Assembly: GCA_023053575.1 (NCBI GenBank)
Contig: JAKZAP010000010.1
Coordinates: 12,299,225 to 12,363,224 of the forward strand
DNA: 64,000 nucleotides
Reading direction: 5' to 3'
From: Branchinecta lynchi
Taxonomy: Eukaryota; Arthropoda; Branchiopoda; Anostraca; Branchinectidae
Part shown: positions 35,801 through 47,800 of the stretch, one piece after another
Position numbering within the stretch: position 1 is the stretch's first letter
Layout of the letters: every line of letters starts with the position of its first letter
Program-made: the position numbers and the translations under genes
Notes under the pieces: generated by a model
The model's input: the letters and a program-made list of their open reading frames with translations, nothing else
Database searches by the model: none
What the model was told of the DNA's origin: nothing

Positions 35801-38800
35801 CCCACCGTCCCAACACCACGGAAGCGTGTTCCACCCTACTTACCGTAGTTACTACGCATGACGTCACGAATTCAGGCTTTTTGCCGTCAAGGCTGGAACG
35901 ATATTTCTATATTCCAGCAGAATATCTTGCCACGGGCGAATCCGACCAATCGCGTTACAGAGATGCGTAGTTACCACGCTTACTATGCTCCCGAGCATGG
36001 TAAGCAAATAGTTAGTATTAGTTACTATTTCGAGAAGGTTGGAACGGTCAGCGTATATAGTAGTAATGGAACGAAAATAGTAACTATCGTTAGAAGGGTG
36101 GGACGTGCTCCAGATCTCAAACTGTTTAGCTCACCTACAACGGCGGACGGCGGCTTCAGTAGGGAATGTTCTGTTAAGTCTACAAACTGGGGAATGTTTT
36201 GAGGAAAATGGAATGGATTGGCGTTGGCGTACACAGAAGAAACATCGGAACTTGAGGGCTGAAAAGGAGAGACCAGATAAATCAATACTTGAAACAACCT
36301 GCGGTTTCAAGAAGGAAAATACATATTAATTAAGGAAATAAAAAAAAAGTTTGGAAAGTTCGTATTTCCCATCTTCGGACAATTCGTTCACTATAGCCTG
36401 CTAAGTTAAATAATTTCGGATGGGGGGTAAGCACAAACGGTGCTTTGACCTCATGCAAATTTTCTTTTAGAAAATATGGCTAGTGCATAAGCTAAGGCAG
36501 CCAACAACAACGCGTCTTGGGACCAAAGCAAACACAACCTCTCCATGGACAACCCACCAATCCTCTCAGCACTATCCTCTCATTCGTTCCCTACTTCGTT
36601 AATTTCGCCATTTGTGTGTGTTTATAGATCCACAGCTATTGGCCAGAATATTCGGAATTACGATCGGTCTAAACCTATTCATCCATCTGCGTAAATAATC
36701 TTGATGACTAACTCTTCTTGTCGATGCAAAATCGCTCTGTACCTAGCGGAAGGGCCGGAAGCGGTATCACAGTTGCTCCCAAACACCGACGTGGTTGGTT
36801 AACGCAGGATTGAGTTGTTAGTTTGAGTCGTTAGTGAGACGTTTTCTCGTTCTTCCCGAGGATCATCGGCGTGTTTTGGACTTGGTCAAATAAAGCAGTG
36901 GTTCCCAATCGGTGGTACGCGTACCCCAAGGGGTACGCAAGACCCTTGCAAGGGGTACGCGAAGGAACCAAAATGTATTTAGTCTGTAGCTTCAAAACCT
37001 CGTCTCACTCGTTTATGATTGCCGAAAGCCTAATAATAATAATAATAACTGTATTTAAAAGCCCAGGGGCCATATACATAATACAACAATAGTACATATT
37101 ACAAAGGAAAACAACAACAATAATATCCTACGGCTATGAAGCCTCACTACTAAGCTTGGTCGCTCTTAGCTTCAACGCTCCGTCCATAAACTCGCACACC
37201 TTTGTTATAATCCTTTCCGAAGTGCTATTCAGGATATCGGGAAGAAGCAAAACACTCCCCTTAACTCCGAAAGCTCCTGACATCGATTGATAAAGTGGTC
37301 CATGTTTTCCTCTATCCCTGCTTTGCAAAGTTGGCAATTATACCTGACATCTGTACATCTATTACAAGCAGATTATCACCAGCCAAAATGTATCTTAAGA
37401 GGCAAGGTATTTTTACTGACCGATATGTCATTTTTACCAACTTTTAACTGCTTTTACGAAAAATCGCGGCGCTTCGCGCAGACTGTTTTCTGTTTAATCG
37501 TCTGACCTACCTTTTTGGGGGAGGGGCGTGGTCAAACTAGGCGTGACGCCTTTGATTACAAGCCCTAGTGAAAGTCAAGTGAACTAATTATTGCGTTATG
37601 TTGTTTTATAGAGAAAGGCGTTGAGGCGCGGAAGGCAGCGACTTGAACCTGTTGATTCGAGTGTTATTGTTTTTCTTTGTGTTTGAAGTTGTGTTTTTAA
37701 ATACCACTGGCTTTTAAATACACGTATATATATATATATATATGTTTAGCTGATTTCTGGTTTTATTGATATTTTATTCTGCTTCTAATTTATCTGCCAT
37801 ACCCTTATAATAACTGTATTTAAAAAAGCCCAAGGGCCATATACATAATACAACAATAGTACATATTACAAAGGAAAACAACAACAATAATTTCCTACGG
37901 CTATGAAGCCTCACTACTAAGCTTAGTCGCTCTTAGCTTCAACACTCCGTCCATAAACTCGCACACCTTTGTTATAACCCTTTCCGAAGTGCTATTCAGG
38001 ATATCGGGAAGAAGCAAAACACTCCCCTTAAAATAAGATCCCCTTAACTCCGAAAGCTCCTGACATCGATTGATAAAGTGGTCCATGTTTTCCTCTACCC
38101 CTGCTTTGCAAAGTTGGCAATTATACCTGACATCTGTACATCTATTACAAGCAGATTATCACCAGCCAAAATGTATCTTAAGAGGCAAGGTATTTTTACT
38201 GACCGATATGTCATTTTTACCAACTTTTAACTGCTTTTACGAAAAATCGCGGCGCTTCGCGCAGACTGTTTTCTGTTTAATCGTCTGACCTACCTTTTTG
38301 GGGGAGGGGCGTGGTCAAACTAGGCGTGACGCCTTTGATTACAAGCCCTAGTGAAAGTCAAGTGAACTAATGTTGATTCCAAAACAGCTAGCCTACCGCC
38401 GTAAAATCTCTTCCTGTGTCAAACAATACTGTTTCAAGAAGAATCGAAGACATTGCAAGTGATATTGTCATTCAGGTTGCGAATTGAGCCAAGGAGAAAG
38501 TTTGTGATGCAGCTTGATGAAAGCAAGGAGAACATCAGAACCAAACACAGAAATAGGCTGACTGTAAACAAATATTGCCATTAGTGACGTCGAGCCGAGA
38601 CTGGACAAGATTTTAGCTATAAAGCAGCCTATTGTGATTGTCTCATTGATTTTTTTTTTATATATCTCTACAGATGTATGCCTTATCATTTATGATGAAA
38701 AATATCGTCTTTTTCACGTTCTGAAAAAGGGGGTAAGCAACCTTTTCGAACCTTGTTCAGGGGTACGCGGCACGGAAAAGGTTGGGAACCACTGATATAG

Positions 38801-41800
38801 AGTATCGGAGCATTTTCTGCTCGTGTCTTTAGTAAACAAAAAAGTGTCTAGCTGCAAGAAGGAATGAAAATTAGCAAAAAAAGCAAAAAACGCTCGGATT
38901 CGAAAAGACGCTTTGGGTTTTCGGGAAAGTGTAAACGTATCCTAAATCACAATATTACTCCTCACGGTTCAGAGAAATAGATAACCTAAATAGGTACAGA
39001 CTTACAGGCCATGCGTATGTGGAGTGGGCTACTGGCATCAGACTAGGAACAAAGGGACTAAGCGGGAATCCGGGATCTTGGGCAGTTAATGGTAGAGGGA
39101 AGGCGCCGTTCATAAGTCCAGCTTGAAGGGCGGCCATCTGAACATCTAGCGGCGGTGGAAAGGCTGAAGGTACTCCATGCCCATACGCATTTCCAAGGAG
39201 CTACAAACAAACATTAAGATTAAATCTTACATACATTTATGGCCCTTGAAGCTTATGGCCCTTCGGCTCAGGTGCCATGCCATATGCCCATCGCTTTTAC
39301 GTCTGTCGGTCGTTTCGGGAATCACGAGCTTAGAGTAGTTCAAGACGGGCTAGGACGATGAAACTTGTCATCCATGTCAGGAACCCGACGAGACCGACAT
39401 GGAAACTGCCACTTCCGATCCGACTTTCCAGGGGGGGGGGGGGAGGGGAATAATGCATAACTTTCTAACCAGTTATCCGATATTTATGAAACTTGATAGC
39501 TAACGAGATCACACGTTTCAGATTTATAGAACCGGACCGGATCCGGGCATTGACGGGAGAGTTGGCCAATTTGGGGGAAGATCCTGGAACTCTAAGTAAG
39601 TAAGTAAGTAATTTATTTGTAACCCGCCATTTTGAAAAAGCGGAGTAAATGAAAGAAAATAAATAAAACACTTAATCACACAGAACAAGACCAAAGGTTT
39701 CGATGGGATCCACAAATCTAATATTTGATCCAGACAATTACGAACGAACTACCATACTTGTGAGAGAAAAAAAGTTCAGAAACGAATTCAGCGTATCTCC
39801 TTATCCGTATAAAGAACGTCTAATCCGCTTAAAGTTTTTACTACCATACTACCATTTTCAACCGGATTCCGAACGAACTATATGTCCCGGTATACAGATT
39901 CAGCTTGTCTTCTTACCCCTAAATCTGTCATCTAATCAACTTCAAATAAAACTTTTGCTTTTAACATATTTTCCGGTTTTGGCCTGATTCCGGTCGAACA
40001 AGTTGTCCGGGTAGAAAATACTTTTCAAATCAGTGTTCAGCATGTCTTCTAACCCCAAATCGAACATCTAATCAACTTCAGATAAAACTTTTACTTTTAA
40101 CGAACTTTCCGGTTTTGACAGAATTCCGGGCGAACTACTTGCCCTGCGAGAAAATGGTTTTGAGCATCGTGTGCATGTCTTCCTACCCCCAAATCGAACA
40201 TCTAACAAACTTCAAATAAAACTTTTACTTTTAAAAGACTTTCCGGCTTTGGCCGGATTGTCTTCTTACCCCTGAATCGAACATCTAATCATCTTCAAAT
40301 AAAACTTTTACTTTTAACAAACTTTCCGGTTTTGGCCAGATTCAAAGCGAACTATTTGTCCGATGACAAAATGGTTTTCACCATCGTGTTCAGCATGTCT
40401 TTTTACCCCATAATCGACTATCACATTATCTGTTTAAAAATATTTCTTTTGCCCCTTAATTTGAACCCCCTACCACATCCCTAAATCTAGGGCTACATAG
40501 CCCATCTACGAACTCAATCTTACTCTTGACCCAAAGAGTCCTCACACCAAGTTTCATCAAAATATCTCATTCCCTTCGAGAGTTATAGTGCGCACAGACG
40601 GACGGACGGACAACTTTTGCGATGTCATAGGTATCCCTTCACATACGTTTTGGGATCCCAAAAAGACACTTAATTTCCAATCTTCGGTCAGGAAGAAGTG
40701 GATAACGTCGTGCGCTGGATTTTTGAAAGTGATGAGAAAACATCCAAAAGGGTAACACTTGCATCTTGAATTTTGAACTTCTCCGTCAATGTATGGTTAT
40801 GACATAATTTCGACAAGTGGAGCAGGTGACTTGCATATTTAAAATAACATGATCTTATCTTTCAATCTCCTTCTTTCGCAGAACAAGACTGACACCAGAA
40901 CGAAATAGGATAGAAGGAGCGCAGAAGGTGGTGTACAAATTTCTCAGAAGCTTTACGATTACAGGGACCCCGGTTGGGGACGATGCGCCCATAATGATGA
41001 TTTAAAGCAAAATTTTGACAATGATGATCTGAATGTATCGTAGACAGTCAGTTGATCTGACAATGAATGATCCAAGAGAGATAGAAGCTTTGGATGCATT
41101 CGAACTATCTGACGATGGGTTGAAATGCAGGTACTCATATTTTGACAGGTATGACGACAACTTACTGACATTTTTTTTATGGATCGGCTACGGCTTTCTA
41201 AGACCAAGCCGTCCGCGAAGGCTATGTAGCTGAAGGCATGGTCTTTATAAAAGTAAGCAGGGTGCAAAGAATCGAGACAAGAAGATATGGCCCATTTGAA
41301 GATGTAGGGAGATAAGGCGAAAGGAGAATTGGCGAACACCAGTTCGGACAGGAATACTCTCTGACAAGCTACCTTGCCATTTGAACCTTACTGAGGAATG
41401 ACCATACCAAAATTTAAACAGATAGACAACATACAGATTCACGCCAGAAGTAATGAGAGAAAACAAGGCCTGAAAAGGCGTTATACTGTAAAAAGCACCA
41501 GCTATATCTGAATAGCAGACTTGTAGCACGCGAGTTGAGGCATTTCCAGACGGGCAAGGACGATAAAATGTGTAACGCATTAGGGACCTGATGAGACTGA
41601 CTTGGAAATTGTCAATTCTCGGATCCGACAACCTTAAGGGGAGTGGAGGGAGCCGACACTGATCGTAGCGGCAGGACTAGCATATATATGCTTCAGTGGA
41701 GCTGGAAGGGTGCTTTCAGCTCTTGTCTTTAACTAATCCCTGTTGTAACTTACTAATTTTCGGCAGGGAGTGCGGCCGGAAATAATGACGTAGAAAAAAC

Positions 41801-44800
41801 ATTAAAAAAATAAAAATAAGAGCCAATCTGAACATCCAAAGTAGCATGCTTCTATTGTACTTCAATGCTACTTGCCTCCCAACAGTATGATTTTGCAATG
41901 AGTGATTTGCCCTTCGCCAAGGATGGAACATTCGTATATGGTCCTTCCAGAGCTGAGTCATAAAAGGAATGCCTTCCTCCCACACACTATTACGTGACTC
42001 GACCAATGCCTAAAATGACTCCCTGAACGACTTCTTTGCGGAATTTTTTTAAGTTTTCTTATTTAGAACCTTTTCATGCATTATACTTTGATTATTATTT
42101 AGAACTGTCGGATGGTTACCCCGAACCTCGCCAGGTCGGCGCTGCATATCGTGGGGAGGTTGGGAATAGGCTGGACCATTTTCTGAATAGTTGCCAAAGT
42201 TTGGTGAGTTTGAGGGATACATTTTTTCGAGGGGGTCTACCGCTGCTCCCTGGTATTTTGGGGACTACTTCGAGAGAATAAATTAATTATTGCGTTATGT
42301 TGTTTTATAGAGAAAGGCGTTGAGGCGCGGAAGGCAGCGACTTGAACCTGTTGATTCGAGTGTTATTGTTTTTCTTTGTGTTTGAAGTTGTGTTTTTAAA
42401 TACCACTGGCTTTTAAATACACGTATATATATATATATATATGTTTAGCTGATTTCTGGTTTTATTGATATTTTATTCTGCTTCTAATTTATCTGCCATA
42501 CCCTTATAATAACTGTATTTAAAAAAGCCCAAGGGCCATATACATAATACAACAATAGTACATATTACAAAGGAAAACAACAACAATAATTTCCTACGGC
42601 TATGAAGCCTCACTACTAAGCTAGTCGCTCTTAGCTTCAACACTCCGTCCATAAACTCGCACACCTTTGTTATAACCCTTTCCGAAGTGCTATTCAGGAT
42701 ATCCGGAAGAAGCAAAACACTCCCCTTAAAATAAGATCCCCTTAACTCCGAAAGCTCCTGGCATCGATTGATAAAGTGATCCATGTTTTCCTCTACCCCT
42801 GCTTTGCAAAGTTGGCAATTATACCTGACATCTGGACCAGTCCTATGCCTATCAAAAACTCTAAATCTACCAAACTACCAAACATATAAAGTTCCATCAA
42901 CATAATATATTTATCGAATCCCGTGAAATGGGATTTGAGCAACTTGTATGAATTTGCCTCAAGCGTTGCCTCTACAGCTCAATGGTAGAGCACTGACTTA
43001 GAAAGCAGACGTCCTGGGATCAAATCCCAGCTGGGACGCACTTTTGACTTTTAGTTCACTACTTCCTATTTCGTGTTAATTGATAATTACGATGAAGCCA
43101 ACTCTCCTTTTCTTGCGTTTTTGTCAGAATCGATAAGGGGGAAAGCTTTGCGACTCTTCGATAGCCAATTCTCGATTCTGGTTCTTCTCCCTGATTGTTC
43201 GAAAACGGACAGATGTTCAGCCCGTATTAGCAGCTATTAACGGGTGGCCAAATAAATGCGTTTGTCAAAAGCGAGAACGAAGAAGCGAGAGGAGCAACAC
43301 GACCAAAGGTTTTGATGGGATCCCAAAAAGTCAATATCTGATCCCGACAATTGGTTCTTGTCTTCGCCAGACTCCTTGAACAGTTTTACTATTAAAATTC
43401 AGAAACAGATTAAGGCCAAATAGCTAATCATCTGAGAAAACCAAGTTCAGATATGGATTCAGCATGTGTGTTTCCCCCTATAAGTCATATCTGTTTTGAC
43501 GAAAACTTCCTGCAACTTCTGCCAATTTCCCGGTTTCAGCCGAATTCCGGAACTACTTGTCCAGCGAAAAAAGAAAGCTAAAAAAGGAACTCACCTTATC
43601 TTCTTACCCCAATATTGAACATCTAATCAACTTCAAATAAAAATTTAACGTATATAACAAATTTTCCGGCTCCAGCCGGATTCCGATCGAACTAAATGTC
43701 ACGGGTAAAAAATGATTTCATACACGGATTCAGCATCTCTTCTTACCCCTAAATCGGATATCTAATCAACTACAAATAAAACTTTAACTTTTTCCGGTTT
43801 CGGCCGGATTCTGAGCGAAGTACTTGCCCGGGTAGAAAATTTTTTCACACAAGTGTTCGGCATGTCTCTTACCCCTAAATCGAACATCTAATCAGCTCCA
43901 AATAAAACAATTACTTTTAACAAACTTTCCTGTTATGGCCGGATTCCGGGCCAAGTACTTGTCCCGCGAGAAAATGGTTGTCACCATCGGGTTCAGCATG
44001 TCCTTTTACCCCTAAATAGAACTTCTAATGAACTTCAAATAAAACTTTTACTTTTAACAGGCTTTCCGGTTTTGGCCGGATTCCGGGCTAACTACTTATC
44101 CGGCATAAAAATGGTTTTCACCATCGTGTTCATAATGTCTTCTTACCTCTAAATCGAACATCTAATCAACTTCAAATACAACTTTTATTTTTAACAAACT
44201 TTCCGGTTTTGGCCGGATTCCGGGCGGACTACTTGTCCGATGACAAAACGGTTTTCACCATCGCGTTCAGCATGACTTCTTACCCCATAATCGACTATCA
44301 CAGTATCTGATTAAAAATATTTCATTTGCCCCTTAAGTTAGACCCCCTCCCCCACCACCAAATTTAGGGTTGCAGAGCACATTTACGAACTTGACCTTAC
44401 TCTTGACCCAAACAATCCTCACACAAAGTTTCATCAAAATATCTCATTCCCTTCGAGAGTTATAGTGCGCACAGACGGACAGACAGACAACTTTTGCGAT
44501 GTCATACGTATCCCACCACTTACGTTTTGGGATCCCAAAAACCTTACTACGCTATATGAGAATTCAGAACTAAGAATTCACATAAAAAACGCAACTACTG
44601 TATTGGATCTATCCTGCGCTACCGAGAGCTCATACCTGATCATGTGCTGTATCCGAGGGTCCAACAGTGTGTCTGCGGACCGACTGCCTTTCTCGTACTC
44701 CACTGGAAGTCGACGCTAATTTGGTAATATCAAGTCCACTACCTTGACTGCTTGAAGCGTCACCGAACTAGAAAAAGGATAATGTTAAAGGATACCTCGC

Positions 44801-47800
44801 ACTAAATAGTATTTCTTCTAAGAGAGTCTAATCATGCATGACTTTTAAACTGGTGATTGGATTTGAATGAAACTTGCCAAGTGGAAAGAGCTATCGTCCT
44901 ATATGTTCCAATTCTATTCTGGACCGGACCCGATTATTGAGGGGTTCATGATTGACACGTCGGAGATGTCGCACTTTAAAACTTAGATATGCTTAGAGAA
45001 AATAGTTGCGTTTTTGCAGATATCATGGTATCTGTTACCACGGTAACTGGATTTGCAATTAGTCGTTTATGCAGTTACCAGGGTATCTGATATACGGTTG
45101 CTCTGCAAAAACTACAACTGCCGAAATTGCGCTTTTCGAAGTCATCCCCAAAAACTAATATTCAGTCACACCACTAAGTGCCAAACTTCTTTCCCACCAA
45201 TTTGACAAAAACTGATGAAAGTGAGATGACTTTTCCAGATACCACGATCAGTTACCACGGTCGGACCGTGGTATCTGAATATCAGTCAAAACAGTTGATT
45301 TTTATCACGAAAACAGTCGGTTTTTCTGAAAATTGGTCGATTTTTTCGTCAAAATAGTCAAAATAGTGAATATCAGATACCACGATATAACTGGCCAGAT
45401 AACACAATAACTGCGAAAACGCTTTTTAACCGTGGTATCAGATACCCCGATAACTCCAACAACGACTATAGACCATGGTATCAGATACCATGGTATCTGC
45501 AAAAACGAAACTAATTACAGCTTAGGCTGTTTTAGCCTCCCTTGCCTTGGATAAGAAATGTGGCAAAATTTGCATAACCGGTCTGCTGACCAATAAGCTT
45601 CTAAGAAGCAATGACCGGAGAACAAACGTGGCAAGCGCGATAATCGATGTAGTGCCAATAGAAGAGATAGATGCACATTAGAAGTGTAGAGTATCGGGAA
45701 CGAGAATGGATGGAAATACTACCGAAGAAAAAAGAATTAGTGTCGTAAGTGCGACGTGTCCTTTAAAAGGTCAATATAGGGCTGTAGGTCACACAAACAG
45801 TTGCAAACTGGGTGGCATCTAGTGGTCCTGCTCGCGGAGTAGGACAACCGTGCCACACGCTAATGACATAGTAATTATAGGTAGATCGTCAGATGTTTGT
45901 TAAAGCGTTTGGACCGTTAATGGTTCAATGAAATAGTTACTAATTGCATACATGTATACCAAGAACAAATAACGAGTAAGAACAATGGTCTCTCGTCCAT
46001 CCACCGACTAAAAATGTTCCGACAACAATGAGCGGAGGTGGACCCATTTCTTGGTCGCCCGTGTATACTCGTTGGTCTCCGACTCTCCGCCGTTACACAC
46101 TTGAAGTCATTTACGAAGAAAACAACGTAGCCACTAGCGAGGCGGATGTTCTGGCCTGTTCACACGGGAAGGAAACAGCGTTGATTTTGTTTGAATAGAC
46201 GCTGGCGTCTGATTAGTGAATATTAGTGATGCGAAAAACAAAAAGCGAACTTGACGATGGTCATTCATAGTCGCTTTTGTTACACCATGACCATACGTAT
46301 GAAGATTGAAATCCCTTGTGACATTCCTTTTTATGTCTCTCGGGAGAACCATACAATGCAAACCAGGATTTGACGCACACTCACTGAAGTCATGACCCAT
46401 TGAGTTTCAACATCTGTAGTATTAACTTTGTCAGACGAGTGTAAACTAAGAGTAACGTAATTAAGGCTTTCGAGGATTACTGAAATTACCGAAATGGTAG
46501 AATAGCATGGAATAGTCAAAATAATACCAGTAGGTGAGTGTATATTTTGTGTTTTTTCTTCTTTTTTTCCGAAATGTATAATTGTATACATTTCGATTTA
46601 GTGAGTTAGATTTCGATTCAGTAGTTAATCGAAAGACGAAAGTTCACCTCAACTTGGTCTATCTCGTTTGTCTTTTAGTTCACTACTTACAAATAATTCG
46701 ATGTCAACGGTGTATTTTCCCATCAAAGAAAGTCTTTGGTTTTCGTACTGAGGCCTTGCCACATGGGTTCTAGTTTGTCTAGGACCCACATAGAAGTCCT
46801 AGTTTTTTTTTTAAATTCAATTCAAAACTGTTTCTGGTTAGTTTGTCAGAGTAGAAGCCTATTCCATCTGCGTAATATTTGTTCATTTCCACTTAGCCTA
46901 TTAAACCTGAAACACGGGCTTTTTTTTTTAAAGAATCTGCCTGTTTTCATCTGATATTCTCATATGAGAGCAAATACCTGGAATGAAATTTATCTCTTCT
47001 TGTTCTGGATATTGACACCACTTAATTGAATTGACCCCGAAAAGATACAATTTACGTTACCATATATCTTACGTTACCTGTATACGGCCTTTGGGTTTTT
47101 CAATAAGATATATATACAGTTTGTCGTACTTTTAACTAAATTTGGCGCATTTGTAAAATCTGCTTTGCATCAAATGGCAGTTTCTGTATATTTTGATATT
47201 CCTAGGAATTTTCTTGTCAACCCCCGAAAGCATGTCTGAATCAATGAGCCGGCAACCGCTGTTTCAGCGCCCGCCCAGCCCAGTGTGAACAGGCTTATCA
47301 CTGCTGCCTCCATTCGATTTTTCTTCCTCAGTGGTTTACTGCGTTACACCTTCTCTGTAGAGGTAACGACTTTTGATGTCCCGGGTAAGACCCACCTCCG
47401 CTCGTTTGCGTCGGGAGTCGACTCGTCTCAGCTTGGTTGTGTGACAGATATAGGGAGACAGCAGTTCTTGCTCTTATTTGTTCTTGGTATACTGACGATT
47501 TTTTTTCGGGAAGCGTCTTTTATGATTAAACATTTCACTCCAGTGGTATGGAATTCTACCTGGAGGTAAAGGTTGCGTCGTAATGGAAGATCGTTCGCTT
47601 GTGGAATTTTGTTTGTTCACAAATTTTTTCTTTATTTCTTTTTATAGTTTTTCTCTTTCTTTTTTCTTGTCTCATTCCTTTTTCTGCTCTGTTTGGTTTG
47701 TTTCTTTGAAAACAGAATATTAAAAATCTTAGCCCCGCACGCATTGTCAGGAGGAAGCCTTATAGGGTGGCAAAAAAACTGAACGATGTCGTTATTTGGG

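Noticed and set aside
42969..43041. Functional tRNA gene
   Set aside because: The acceptor stem does not pair and the anticodon stem needs a bulge.
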